Shown here: positions 12,001-19,429 of the stretch, piece after piece | How the letters are laid out: every line of letters begins with the position of its first letter | Numbering within the stretch: the first letter of the stretch is position 1 | Origin: Rhodeus uyekii | Taxonomy: Eukaryota; Chordata; Actinopteri; Cypriniformes; Acheilognathidae | Length of the DNA: 64,000 nucleotides | Direction of reading: 5' to 3' | Assembly: GCA_037043235.1 (NCBI GenBank) | Contig: JAWRVZ010000016.1 | Location: 3,137,001 to 3,201,000 of the forward strand | Notes under the pieces: generated by a model | The model's database searches: none | Seen by the model: the letters and a program-made list of their open reading frames with translations, nothing else | Told to the model about the DNA's origin: nothing | Made by a program: the position numbers and the translations under genes

Positions 12001-12776
12001 TCTTCATCATCATCATCAGGATTTGATTGAGATAAGCGACTTCTCTTTTCAGGCGTGAGCCTTGAATTACTGCTCTTCCTCTTCGACATGCTCTTCCTCT
12101 ACACACATCAAGCATTCATCATTCACAATAAACACACAGTCATACACTAACGTCATTGTCATTACACTCCCATTATATAATGCGTCAGTTTTGAGTTTGG
12201 TGTGAACAGACTCTCACCAGAGCTTTCCATCCCAAGTTGCAAAAGTGTGCAAGGAATATTGCATAAAATGAGTGCGAATAAAGCACCGTTTCCACTAGGT
12301 TAAATAAACTGATGACAATTTTCATTTAGGTGTGAACTACCATATTTTCACGCATATAACCCGCGGGCTATACCAGATTTTAAAACCCCGCGGGGGGGGG
12401 GGTCTAGTTTTGATTGGACATTGGGCTGTTTTGGGGTTAGTTCTATATTTTTCACACCAAGTCACGGAAACAAGTGTGACATAACTGATGTCGAGCACCA
12501 CTCATTTAAATCAAAACGAAACCACGCGTGTCGTTGGTAAACTTTAATCCACCAAACGTCCTCAGGCAAACAGGCAATTACGCCTTTTACTTTCGTTTAC
12601 TCTGACACGTTGAAATTCGGGTTCTGCTCAAATATTAAACGGAGACAAGCGAAAGATTTTACAAGCTGAAAGTTCAAAACCACCACAGATTTGCCAACCA
12701 GATAAAAAAGAGCTGTGTGTGTGATTACAGCGTCTTCTGATGTAAATGTAAGTAAACAAGTCAGACGCAACATACC
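1..12776 (-). CDS. smc6: smc6, 5' part: structural maintenance of chromosomes protein 6 (gene span)
   Basis: Six coding exons and one 5'UTR exon encode the N-terminal head and start of the coiled coil of SMC6, the ATPase subunit of the nuclear SMC5/6 complex that acts in homologous-recombination repair and replication-fork resolution. In order the pieces read: an acidic N-terminus (MSKRKSS..), EVGIIESITLKNFMCH, the Walker A half GKSAVLTALIVALGGKA, ATNRGSS, SITMRNRGRDAYKP, KEELISILDHFNIQ, VDNPVSILTQEMSK and FFMKATQLEQMKEDYSYIMK. These are colinear with vertebrate SMC6 and unlike SMC5 or condensin SMCs. The gene leaves the window at base 1, so hinge, second coil arm and C-terminal head are missing here. 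All splice phases agree except at exon 3/4, where four bases (GGN A) of the Walker A loop are absent. Coding joins: 11940-12089, 11491-11604, 2624-2729, 2321-2457, 1010-1071, 846-926, 1-69. Identification is firm; functionality of this allele is uncertain. Confidence 0.93.
129..832. mobile_element. pogo/Tigger-like MITE inside smc6 intron
   Basis: The right end reads ..cgtatctcaaggtattactg and is followed by TA (833-834). Inside, the motif gagatacgag(c) recurs in both orientations, and a degraded matching left end lies near 129-150. Terminal CAGTAATACC and a TA flank are typical of pogo/Tigger-type Tc1-mariner elements. No transposase remains. The left boundary is approximate. Confidence 0.6.
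846..926 (-). CDS. smc6: smc6 exon 7 (Q-loop region)
   Basis: The exon is 81 bp (27 codons), phase 0 to 0, with acceptor cctcag and donor gtgagt. It reads VDNPVSILTQEMSKHFLQSK then GGEDKYK. The LTQEMSK block is the SMC6 Q-loop segment. A MITE ends 11 bp downstream of this donor. Confidence 0.92.
1010..1071 (-). CDS. smc6: smc6 exon 6
   Basis: The exon is 62 bp between acceptor taattag and donor gtattg. It encodes GQLVSSKKEELISILDHFNI plus Q, the region just before the Q-loop strand in SMC6. The correct acceptor is the AG at 1072-1073. Nearer AGs at the 5' side of the exon would break the frame. Confidence 0.9.
1072..2320. other. smc6 intron 6, nothing recognised
   Basis: AT-rich intron sequence with A/T homopolymers (for example around 2100-2220). 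Short ORFs here have no recognisable content. Confidence 0.5.
2321..2457 (-). CDS. smc6: smc6 exon 5
   Basis: The exon is 137 bp with acceptor gctcag and donor gtatgc. It reads SADVSITMRNRGRDAYKP, EVFGRSIIVDLRISREG and LRSYKLRSKT, the SMC6 head segment after the P-loop. The phase 2 start and phase 1 end both match the neighbouring exons. Confidence 0.92.
2624..2729 (-). CDS. smc6: smc6 exon 4 (second half of Walker A)
   Basis: The exon is 106 bp with acceptor gatag and donor gtacag. It reads (S)GKSAVLTALIVALGGKA followed by LATNRGSSVKGFVKEGE, the P-loop Lys/Ser and following helix of SMC6. It starts in phase 1 and ends in phase 2, which joins correctly to exon 5. It is separated from exon 3 by 8.76 kb of intron that is mostly transposon. 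Confidence 0.92.
3067..3356. mobile_element. Angel-like palindromic MITE
   Basis: The left half (cactcatgttgttctaaa.., ..agatattt.., ..ccattgaattcca) is mirrored by the right half (..atgtcaatggga.., ..catcttctgttgaacag.., ..aacaacatgaggatgag), so the whole stretch folds back on itself. The end gtgaaccatccctttag is the common terminus of these teleost fold-back elements. The left terminus is lost. Confidence 0.7.
3820..4584. mobile_element. non-autonomous hAT element
   Basis: The ends are CAGGGGTGGCCAAC and GTTGGCCACCCCTG, perfect inverted repeats. Flanks atctaaaa (3812-3819) and atctaact (4585-4592) are an 8-bp target duplication with two differences. A second hAT-like terminus (..cgggccgtagtttggggacctctg, about 4472-4541) sits near the right end, so a truncated second hAT is probably nested inside. 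No transposase is recognisable. Confidence 0.75.
4726..5326. mobile_element. PIF/Harbinger-like MITE
   Basis: The inverted ends GGGTGCTTTCACACT and AGTGTGAAAACACCC are flanked by TAA on both sides (4723-4725 and 5327-5329), the 3-bp target duplication of PIF/Harbinger elements. A 43-bp tandem duplication (about 4839-4924) and a nested hAT MITE (5175-5255) lie inside. It is non-coding. Confidence 0.7.
5175..5255. mobile_element. 81-bp hAT MITE with exact TSD
   Basis: CAGTGGTCCCCAACC and GGTTGGGGACCACTG form perfect 15-bp inverted ends. The 8-bp flank atctaaac is identical on both sides (5167-5174 and 5256-5263). It is inserted inside the Harbinger-like MITE, so it is the younger of the two. 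Confidence 0.88.
5601..6004 (-). promoter_or_regulatory. L1 3'UTR with purine tract and G21 run
   Basis: Read on the element's strand, the 3'UTR has a long purine-only stretch (5815-5864), then A-rich sequence, a run of 21 G (5663-5683) and the A-rich tail. Mammalian L1 3'UTRs also carry a G-rich polypurine tract, so the layout is similar. The G run length may be imprecise in an assembly. Confidence 0.6.
6005..9820 (-). CDS. L1 ORF2 protein: endonuclease / reverse transcriptase (1271 aa)
   Basis: This is the target-primed retrotransposition enzyme. The N-terminal APE-like endonuclease has its catalytic signatures: SWNVKG (N22), LQETH (E51), AGDLNC (D153, N155) and SDH (D240, H241). The reverse transcriptase spans about residues 470-800, with SYRPISLL, QTGFIKGR, SLDAEKAFDR (D610), RQGCPLSP and LYADD (D712, D713). 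A C-terminal zinc-knuckle-like CNRC..THSFWLC lies near residue 1140. All motifs are intact and the frame is uninterrupted. Its start overlaps the stop of a 65-codon upstream ORF as ATGA. Confidence 0.95.
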   Translation of the reverse strand: MINNAGGINPVGGAPVRFLSWNVKGLNGPVKRTRVFSHLKQLKTDVLFLQETHLRLEDHNRLRKAWVNHIFHSKFNSRSRGVAILINKRIQFSLNAIITDPNGRYVIVSGLLFQTPVLLVNVYAPNWDDTEFANKLLSSLPNLDTHRLILAGDLNCTMDPLLDKSSPKSTSPSAMSRVFSDFMRLNGCQDPWRFQNPTSKQFSFFSHVHQSFSRIDYFFIDSFFVPAVKSVEYLSIIISDHAPLILDLCFTLNVREQSFWRLNSLLLSNEKFCEHVSTNIDTFLEVNKKEGISYSLLWETLKAYLRGQIISYVAHVNRERRKQIEDLTDLIFKLDRKYSESPSPELYKERIALQSKLNLLSTNQAEYLLTRTRSTYYEYGEKASRLLAHQLKRQAASRLIPQVRDQDQNIVTNPKEINNTFATFYSTLYTSEFPSDVTNMNSFLDNLELPTIEPGDREELERPLTQLEITTAIGDMRTGKSPGPDGYPPEFFKKFKDKLVPLMLEVFNESLGNGYLPPTLTQAKITLLLKKDKDPTNSGSYRPISLLNVDIKILAKVMAHRLESVLPKVISEDQTGFIKGRHSFSNIRRLANVIYSPGPSSTAEAVISLDAEKAFDRVEWKYLFSVLERFGFGDVFLAWIRLLYSSPQACIQTNQSLSNFFPLSRGTRQGCPLSPLLFAVAIEPLSLALKSSSVLRGIRRGTEEHRVSLYADDLLIYISNLETSVPEIVSLLNNFGSFSGYKLNYQKSECFPINDSARQIKQEAVPFHLTYSGFKYLGINITRSFTSLLGANFTPLVNQMKADFQRWSSLPLTIAGRVQSVKMNVLPKYLYLFQCLPLFLTKSFFKAVNTSITSFIWKNKVPRVNKRLLQRGRDVGGLALPSFIHYYWAANLQKILFWLHVPDADWCTLEAHSCHSSSLPALVYSSLPTKWSKFTSNPIVLSTLKIWAQFRNHYKFTFPSPLGPICKNHLFPASSLDSTFTQWDRKQLSCFKSLYCEEGFDSFDNICQKYDLSRNNFFRYLQIRHCVKALFPSFPVLPIEAAWEEMTLFRPKKGLISRLYSQLMSLESHDLSKIKNGWEGELMVELSERNWEEALQRINSSSSCARLGLIQFKVVHRAHFSRARLAAIYPGTDGSCNRCSLSPADLTHSFWLCPHLNQYWSSVFQTLSEVTKIKINPCPLIAIFGISDESLTLTQDQSDIIAFTSLLARRRILLVWTSATPPAVAEWLRDVLYFLKLEKVKFTLKGSVQKFYSKWQPFVTYFENLKVLPEV
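9817..10014 (-). other. 65-codon ORF between L1 ORF1 and ORF2
   Basis: An open frame in the L1 inter-ORF spacer whose stop shares ATGA with the ORF2 start (TGA 9817-9819, ATG 9818-9820). The middle is almost only Phe/Leu because it runs through an A/T-rich simple stretch, so it is probably not a real protein. It may matter only as a leader for reinitiation at ORF2. Confidence 0.3.
10378..11259 (-). CDS. L1 ORF1 protein (RNA-binding, 293 aa)
   Basis: This is the L1 ORF1 nucleic-acid chaperone that coats element RNA. A basic/acidic N-tail is followed by a heptad-rich coiled coil (about residues 41-132, including ERIREMEEGLNGHSDRIEAV). An RRM-like domain starts at RRSNLRVVGIPE (134-145) and carries the family signature RAHRVG (177-182), and a basic C-terminal domain (about 205-293) follows. 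The first ATG of the open frame gives MSPKRRDRR. Length is near the family norm and no internal stop is seen. It is presumably translated from the bicistronic L1 RNA. Confidence 0.9.
   Translation of the reverse strand: MSPKRRDRRQKTTEMDEDTTSEDSMANANASQARPSSELPADLAKLHTLLLSDLAQQTDSLLKKALGEALAPISASLELVKSSLDSHEERIREMEEGLNGHSDRIEAVETTCTALLAENQRLKNKVDDLENRSRRSNLRVVGIPEHMEGPDTIKFMTDFFEEVLGKDFFPHPLIISRAHRVGPAPTADSGAGSKRPRIFLVLFHAFQNKHRIITRKREQLLFRGHKVFFHEDVSAELGKKQAAFKEVKSLLYKKNVRFALIYPARLRVLHDGQTRFFETPEKAREFYDLHWGE
11491..11604 (-). CDS. smc6: smc6 exon 3 (first half of Walker A)
   Basis: The exon gives 38 codons from a good acceptor (ttttcag): VTGEVGIIESITLKNFMCHS.. to NVNFVVGNN. This is the conserved first strand and start of the P-loop (family motif GNNGSGKS). 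It runs straight from GNN into gtcatt, a weak donor, in phase 0. Exon 4 starts with two bases of a split codon and therefore needs phase 1, so the expected Gly and the first base of the Ser codon are missing. Confidence 0.88.
11638..11788 (-). mobile_element. tRNA-derived SINE in smc6 intron 2
   Basis: On the minus strand a tRNA-like head shows a box A-like TAGCTCAAACAGTAGAG and a box B-like GGTTTGATTCC. A tail with GTAAGTCACTTTGGATAAA and AGCGTCTGCC follows, the conserved tail of common fish SINEs. It ends about 35 bp from smc6 exon 3. It is a transposed copy, not a tRNA gene. Confidence 0.75.
11940..12098 (-). CDS. smc6: smc6 exon 2 (start codon exon)
   Basis: The acceptor (tgtgtag, AG at 12099-12100) precedes nine untranslated bases and the ATG at 12087-12089. 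Fifty codons follow, ending in a gtaaga donor after 11940, phase 0. The protein is a basic start followed by a run of four Asp and six Glu, matching the low-complexity acidic N-tail of SMC6. The ATG was chosen because it is the first in the exon and gives the SMC6-like MSKRK start. Confidence 0.88.
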
Positions 12777-12850
12777 AGCCGGTGCTCCTTCTGCTCCTCG
12801 CGCGCTTCAGAGCGGTGACGTCACAGAACTTCCGGCTTCTTTCCGCCAAT
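12776..12850 (-). promoter_or_regulatory. smc6: smc6 5'UTR exon 1 and core promoter
   Basis: On the minus strand a CCAAT box (12846-12850, read as ATTGG), an ETS-type CCGGAAGT (12828-12835) and a palindromic CRE TGACGTCA (12816-12823) lie within 40 bp. They are followed by a GC-rich stretch ending in a good 5' splice site (CTG|GTATGT, exon end 12776). No TATA box is seen. This combination is typical of a housekeeping, TATA-less promoter. The non-coding exon would join to the acceptor at 12099. The exact transcription start is not visible, so the upstream limit is approximate. Confidence 0.65.
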
Positions 12851-13295
12851 CAGATAACAGTCCCGCCATTCGGTGGATAGCAGGTTTGGTTTGAAACTAT
12901 TATTAGGGGCCACGCGCCAATTGTTTTCGTTAGCGTTAGTAATCTTATTATTATTATTCCATGCTGGAAGTCTATGTTAATCTCCCTGAAAGAGGGCATG
13001 GATAGTTTTTAAGAACAGACAACACACTTGTTGCTTTTTCTCTGTATTACGAGTGTACAACAGAACCATGAAATGTATACCAACTTACATATAACAAGAT
13101 ATTATATTGTAGTGTATTTACTGACAAAACATAGAGATGAGTCTCAATTGGGATAAAACACCATATCCATTCTGATACACCAGATGTGACAAAACAGAAA
13201 ATACAGAATAAATCATATTACAATTTCACAGGTAATATGTACTCAAAGTGTCTGTTAACCTCAGTTATCACAGTATGATACTATTTCACACATAG
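12851..13295. other. spacer between smc6 promoter and decayed L1
   Basis: No gene is seen. Human SMC6 has GEN1 head-to-head, but no GEN1-like first exon can be read here on the plus strand. The sequence is AT-rich. Confidence 0.45.
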
Positions 13296-13565
13296 ATGCA
13301 TGGCAGCCCATTTTTTTTTAATTTTTTTTTTTATTGTATAATCTCACAAAATTACAATACAGAATCAGGGAACAAAATATGAATTGCATCTTTCATAATA
13401 AACAAATGTAACTACAGACTAGGGAACAAAAAAAAAACTAAAACAATACAATAAACATAGGTTTGCATACATTACATTTACAGAAAAAAAAACAGAGAAA
13501 AGGAAAGTACAATAAGATGGTTAAATCATATTTTAAAGACTTTGCCATAGTGCATTAAAAAGTTA

Positions 13566-14888
13566 TTACTTTTTTTTACTATTAACTAGCTCAAGGGACG
13601 AAATTACAGAATTAAGTTCAGCAAGAAACATAGGAAAGTGTAAAGGGGAATTAAACCATTTTTGTTTGTGAATGAAGAATTTCGCATACAAAATAAGGAA
13701 ATTAACAATATATTCAAGGGACAGCTGTTTTGGGTTTTCATAATAAAAGATGACCTCTTTGATGACAAAGGTGTGGGTGACATTTACAGGGCTAAAAACA
13801 TAAAAACTTAATTCAGACCAAAATCTCTTGGTTATATTACACTCATAAAACAGGTGGGCAGATGTTTCTGCAGCTAAACCACAGAACGAGCAAGCCTCAT
13901 CAACATCAGAATACTTAGAAATAGATGAATTAACAGGATATATTTTATGGAGGATTTTATAATGAATTTCCTTAACTTTGTTGGAAACACAGAATTTATT
14001 TGGCAAAAGCCAAGCTTTTCTACATCTCTTACAAGGGAACCCCAATAGAATTTACCCCTCGGAGTAATTTTCCTCTTCATTTGAAAGATTTTTCGAATAT
14101 GCCTATTATTACATTTCCGATCTAAAATGTCGATCCCACCCAATTGTAAAGCCGGATAGATACTGTTGCCTTTATTGAATTTAAGGTGATTTTTAATTAA
14201 CTGGATTAAACCTGCTGGGATGGCTTTTACCAGGGTGTTATGGGACTGGAAAGTTATGGAAATTCATAAACTGCTCATAAGTTAGAATATTACCAATGTC
14301 ATCAAATACAAATAGAATACAATTAAAGTTATTGTTAAACCATCTAGGAAAGAAAAGAGATTTATTTCTAACAGTTATATTGGCATTGTTCCAAAGGAGA
14401 ACTTTGTGTGGGGAAAAGCTATGGACAAAACACAATTTCCATGAAAGAAGGCATTGTTGATGGAAGTTAGATAAAGAAATGGGCAACTTGTCTGGTAAAA
14501 AGTTGCGTTTCAAAAGGAAAGATAGACCACCAAGTTTGTTGAAGACATTATTAGGAATGAAAAACCATAATGACACTGGATTCATAAGGCATTTTTTCAA
14601 CCAGTTCACTTTAAAGGTGTTTACAGTATCTGCAAAGTCTAAAAAGTCAAGCCCACCTTCGTCTCTGGAATTGGATAGTACTTCTTTTTTTAATTTGTGA
14701 GGCCTATGTTTCCATATGAAATCCAAAAGAATTGTGTTAATTTCTTTTAAAGTTTTATCATTGATAAACAGAGACAGAGCCGGATATATAAAGTAAGAGA
14801 GGCCTTCTGCCTTAGTCAAAAGAACTCTACCGTACAAGGAGAGATCTCTCTGAAGCCAGCAATTAAAGATATTTTTAACTTTAACCAT
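13566..14888 (-). pseudogene. L1 ORF2 C-terminal part in several frames (second L1)
   Basis: Pieces at 14238-14888 (LLTKAEGLSYFIYPALSLFI.., thumb region), about 14045-14240 (ALQLGGIDILDRK..) and 13566-14045 (ends with CSFCGLAAETSAHLFYEC, a C-x2-C..H-x4-C knuckle) are colinear with an L1 ORF2 tail. They are displaced by frameshifts near 14945, 14250 and 14050. The element cannot supply its own ORF2p. Confidence 0.8.
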
Positions 14889-15076
14889 TTTATTTGAGAA
14901 ATTTAAATTAAGTCTGGTAACTGGGTTTTTAGTAACATGAATACACTGGGATACCTTCTAAAGAAGTATCATCAATGTCATGAACTGAAATAATCTCACA
15001 TTTGGAGATATTAAGTTTTAGACCCGAGGCACATGAAAACTGTTCCACCAGTTCTAGAGCGTTAGGTAATTGTTTT

Positions 15077-15814
15077 TTATCCTCCAAAAAAAGTGGTGTC
15101 GTCGGCTAACTGTGCAATTTTAATCTCTCTATTAAATATAGAAATTCCTACCAAGGATTCATTTCTTTTAATCCTCAGAGACAGTAATTCTGTGGCCAAG
15201 AGAAATAAGAATGGGGAGATGGGACAGCCCTGTCTGACTCCACGATAGATGTCAAACCTTTTGGATGTGTCAAAGTTAACAATCACAGAGCTGTTAATAT
15301 CTCTATAGAACATGGTTACAACATCTATAAATGATTTACTAAATCCAAATAACTCTAGTGTATGAAAAATAAATTTGTGTTCAATGGAGTCAAAAGCTTT
15401 ATAAAAATCAAGAAAGAGCATGAGACCATTTGAGTGAATCATATCAGAATAATCCAGTAAATCTAATACTAATCTTATGTTATTGGATATATGACGACCT
15501 TTCATTAAACCAGATTGAGATTCTGAGATAATATCATCTAAACCGGTTCTTAATCTTTTCGCATAAACAGATGCTAAAATTTTATAGTCCAATGTCAATA
15601 GAGTAATAGGACGCCAATTGTCAATCAATAATGGGTCCTTGCATGGCTTCGGTATGAGGGAGATTACTCCCTGTTTCACAGTAGTTGTCATTTCTCCCTG
15701 ACTGATGCATTCTTGATACATATGAAATAACGGCAATTTAATAACCTCCCAAAAGTGAACATAGAATTCTACTGATAGTCTATCGATACCGGGGGATTTA
15801 CCTTTTTTCATCAA
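15077..15814 (-). pseudogene. L1 ORF2 reverse-transcriptase core (second L1)
   Basis: It contains KGKSPGIDRL, NWRPITLLTLDYKILA, SQSGLMKGRHI, LFLDFYKAFDSIEH, GVRQGCPISP and QLADDTTFF, that is RT motifs 0 to the catalytic ADD. The frame is lost directly after the catalytic motif in a T-run near 15085. The following EDKKQLPNALELVEQF is in another frame. Confidence 0.85.
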
Positions 15815-15887
15815 TTGCAGAGCTTGCTTAATTTCCTCAATTGACAGATCAGCGTCACAAATTTGATTATATTCACGATCAATAACT

Positions 15888-17228
15888 TTAATATGGGGTT
15901 TGTTTAATTATGTCAAAGAATTTTTCACAATTTTCATAATTGAATTTAGAGATATATAGCTTGCTATAAAATTTTGTAACAAATTCTGATATTTTTTTGG
16001 GGTCTTTAGAATTAACTCCATCAATATTGAGTTCTGAGAGAGTTTTTCTTTGACCGTTTCTTTTTTCCAGGGAAAAAAAATAGCTAGAATTCTTTTCCCC
16101 CTCCTCAAGCCACTTTGCCCGTGATCTTATATAAGCACCTTTAGCCAACTCTAAGTAAGCTTTATCAAACTCCAGATTCAATTTCTTTATTTCCAGACCC
16201 TCTTTTTCTGAAATCCTATCTTTAGCTAGTAATATATTAAGTCTATTAGCCAAATCTGAATCAGAAAGATGTTTAATAGTTTTAAGTTCCTTACTTCTTT
16301 TAATTGCAATATATCTAATTTTGTATTTAAAGAATTCCCACGTTTTTTTATAATCTCTGTCTAATCCAGTAAATAATTCTTTGGTGAGATTGATGATGCT
16401 ATCATTAAATGTTTTGTCTTTTAATAAGGAATTATTAAGCTTCCAGTAGCCCCTCACTCTCGGGTTCTCATTAATACCACTCACTTTTATTGCAACTAAT
16501 TTATGATCTGATAAGGGGGCCATGATGTGAGAAGTATCTGTAACATAGCTCAGAGCAGAAGATGAAATTAGAAAAAAATCAATCCTAGATCTAAGAGACA
16601 AATTTCTATTGGACCAAGTAAAATCTTTGGTAGCAGGATTAAAGAACCGCCATGCATCAGTAAGAGAGAGATCGGCACAAAGTGAAAAAATGAGATCATT
16701 ACTCATCCTATTATCAAGTCTCGGGGGGTATCTGTCCAAAACATCATCCATACATTCATTAAAGTCTCCTCCCAAAATAAAAGTAACGTTGTCATATTTC
16801 CTATTTAAGTCTTTAAGTCTATCCACTAGCTGAGAGAACATTGCCTTATTAGATGCACGAGAGTTGTGACCATATACACAACAAGCTATAAATGTGGAAT
16901 TATCTTGTTTGATTACAGCAATAACCCATCTGCCTTCATCAGAGCACAAAGTTTCTAATACAGTTCCTTTAAATCGGTGTAACATAATAGCAGACCCAGC
17001 AGAATGGTTGGTGCCATGGCTAAAGAAAATTGAATTTCCCCATTGTGACCTCCAGAACTTAACATCCGTTTCCCCTGAATGAATTTCTTGAAGAAAAATA
17101 AGATCAGCAGCACTTCTTTTACAAAACAAAAAAATTGCTTTCCTTTTCAGACTTTCCCGCAAACCTCTAACATTTAAAGTTACAAACGACATTGATTTGA
17201 ACGTGTATTCCATAACAAGAAATAACAA
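15888..17228 (-). pseudogene. L1 ORF2 endonuclease half (second L1)
   Basis: The frame starts most plausibly at MSFVTLNVRGL (about 17192). It carries the APE-type endonuclease signatures TLNVRGL, FLQEIH, GGDFNE and LSDHKL, followed by the start of the RT linker. It ends at a stop after a frameshift near 15900. The continuation NKPHIKVIDREYNQI is readable in the next frame. Confidence 0.85.
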
Positions 17229-17497
17229 AAAAAAAAATTTTTTTTTAAATAAAGTAACAAAGGATTCCTTTCCCTAGATTTCCTCTAAATGTAAAGGGAG
17301 AGGTGGATAATAACCCAAAAGTGCATAATTATCAAAGTGAAAAGTAAGGAGAAAAATTTTAGATTAATATTAAGGTAACAATAATTAAAGAACAAATACT
17401 GCAACCATCAAATTCAACAAATTTGGAAGAATTTTATACAGTTTGAATATTTTTCAGAGTATCATGAGAAACCTGTGAGTGCAGGCAGCAGCTGATC

Positions 17498-18139
17498 TTA
17501 CACATCCGAATAGAAGATTTGTTTCCCATCAATCAGAGCGAAAGAGTTGCGAAAGGTTGCCTTCTTGCCCTCCTCTCTTGCTTTCTTCACGAGAGGCCAC
17601 AGCTTGTCCCGCGCGGCTCTATCCTCAGGAGACAGAGGTTCAGAAAGACGCAGTTTATTGTCAGTTAGGAATTTGCAGCCCTTAGCAGCAGCCCAAATAA
17701 TGTCTCGAATGTGGCGCCATGAGAAGAGAATAATTATTGATCTGGCCTTTGCATCCGCTCGCTTCGGACCCAGGCGATGAACGACATCAACGCTGTCCTG
17801 GAGCGCATCTCCGATCACCAGACTCTTGATTTGTTTAGCGGTTGCTTCGGTTGTGGATTCAATCGTCAAAACTTTTTGAAAGGTTTTGTCGTGTCTAACT
17901 GTAAGTTCACGTATTGCCGCCAAAATGTCCTCGTACCCGCTGCCGGTGGATTCCGCGCGTTTAGATTTTTTTGCAGCGGGTTTCTGAGGGGTATCCAAAA
18001 TAGTTGTGACAACAACCTCATTGTTAAAGTTTGGACAAGTGTCAAACCACTGTGAATCCATGTCTTTCTTAGATTTCAGTTCAACACCACTCGAGGCTGA
18101 TGCACAATCCTCAAACTGATCAGACGCGTTTGAAGACAT
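17498..18139 (-). pseudogene. L1 ORF1, internally deleted (213 aa)
   Basis: The open frame starts MSSNASDQFED and ends with an L1 ORF1 C-terminal domain (KLRLSEPLSPEDRAARDKLW, ..KKAREEGKKATFRN). Between IESTTEATAKQIKSLV and DVVHRLGP most of the coiled coil and the start of the RRM-like domain are missing, without loss of frame. Known ORF1 proteins trimerise through that coil, so this product is probably inactive. Confidence 0.7.
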
Positions 18140-18340
18140 GTGATCGAGCCAAACTTGTTTAACTTTCTTTTTGTTTCTTTTCCCTATGCAAAACGTGTCA
18201 ACGAGGAGATATACAACTTTTTCACTTAATTTTTCACATTTATAACCAATTTAAGTCGCGGGTTATAGCACCACTTCACCTTTATTTTCCTGAAGAGAAG
18301 AAACACGCGACCACCTACACCGCCGCCATCTTGGCCCCTC
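18140..18340 (-). promoter_or_regulatory. second L1 5'UTR with YY1-type initiator
   Basis: At bases 5-19 of the element (plus 18322-18336; element strand GGCCAAGATGGCGGC) lies a match to the YY1 consensus, in the same place and orientation as the YY1 site that sets transcription start in human L1. The intact L1 has no such site; it has a CCGGAAG ETS-type core at 11394-11400 instead. Confidence 0.6.
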
Positions 18341-18356
18341 ATGCATGGCAGCCCAT

Positions 18357-19420
18357 AGAACTGTATAATAAAAGGTTATGAGGTTTGACACACTGAGGTC
18401 AGTTCAATTATTCACCAGAGTTTTTAAACCCAATCCCTCTTGCAATCTAGAAACGAAATATCCCCCCCTCCCCCCTCTGATTCCTTGGCTTTACACAATT
18501 CAACCTTTTTAATTTTCTGAAAAACCTACTTTATGCAACTCCTCCTACGCCGTTGCTCTGATTTTCACGAAGACTGAACCACATCCTATCCAGAAAGAGG
18601 CCACCGAAATGAAAGTTATGCTATATCTCTGCTATGTCACGATTTGTAATGCGCGTGTACCCGATTTATAGTGACGTCACCTGGTTAAAGTGACCGATAA
18701 GAAGACATTGTTGTTCTATCATGAGTTTTTTTAAATTAATTTACAGACAAGTAGCCTACAAGGCAAAAATAATTAACTGTAATACAATTCAGAGTATATA
18801 AAACAAAGAGTATAAACAACAACTAAAATATAAAATTAACATGCATGTAAGAAAAAAAAAAAATGATGATTAGATTTTTTTTTATAAGCTTTTTGTTTTG
18901 TGATCTCGTGTTTGAAAGCGTCAATCAGATTAACATCATAGACGTATTTTCGCGCATGCGCAATAACAATTGTGTCCGGTACGGTTCGAGTTGTGACAAT
19001 TTTATCGAGTTGTGCAATTTTTCATGAAGCTCCATGCCAGAGCGTGTATTATTTTCAGATAAACATGTGATCAATGAAAAAACAATGCCTCACTTTCTTG
19101 TCAGTCACTTGAATGCTTCACTTTACGTGTCGGAGTGCTTGAACCCAGATGGGTTTATGGAAGTTACTATTACTGTACTTTTATATATTAGCCTATAGCC
19201 TATATTAGAGTATCTTTTTTTTTTGCCAGATAAACAGTATAAAAACGGTTCTAAAATAATTGGAGAGCCATTTACTTGCATCAAATAACTGTGGTATTAC
19301 AAAAGGTATTATTCAAATTAGTGTTCTCATAATTATGGTTTAATTTAATGTAATTTATTGACACACATTCAAATGCAAATTAATACACAGCTACAAAAAA
19401 AAAAACTACAAAATGACCTC
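18357..19420. other. intergenic, no gene recognised
   Basis: AT-rich sequence with a CRE-like TGACGTCA at about 18673 and a CpG-containing patch (TTTCGCGCATGCGCAATAAC, about 18949-18968). Without an adjacent exon these cannot be called a promoter. Confidence 0.4.
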
Positions 19421-19429
19421 CATTAGGAA

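Larger units (their letters stand above)
13311..18340 (-). mobile_element. second, decayed full-length L1 of another lineage
   Basis: It is bounded by an exact 15-bp duplication atgcatggcagccca (13296-13310 and 18341-18355), with an A-rich tail (T-run on plus, 13311-13332). The 5'UTR is about 200 bp, ORF1 is shortened and ORF2 is broken by several frameshifts. It points at the smc6 promoter, its 3' end lying about 450 bp upstream of it. Its RT has LADDTTFF where the intact L1 has YADDLLIY, so the two belong to different L1 lineages. Confidence 0.92.

Noticed and set aside
12851..13295. gen1 expected head-to-head with smc6
   Set aside because: No start codon context or XPG-like N-terminus can be read on the plus strand here.
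17498..18055. Plus-strand ORFs over the decayed L1 ORF1
   Set aside because: Shadow frames of the minus-strand ORF1 with no domain.
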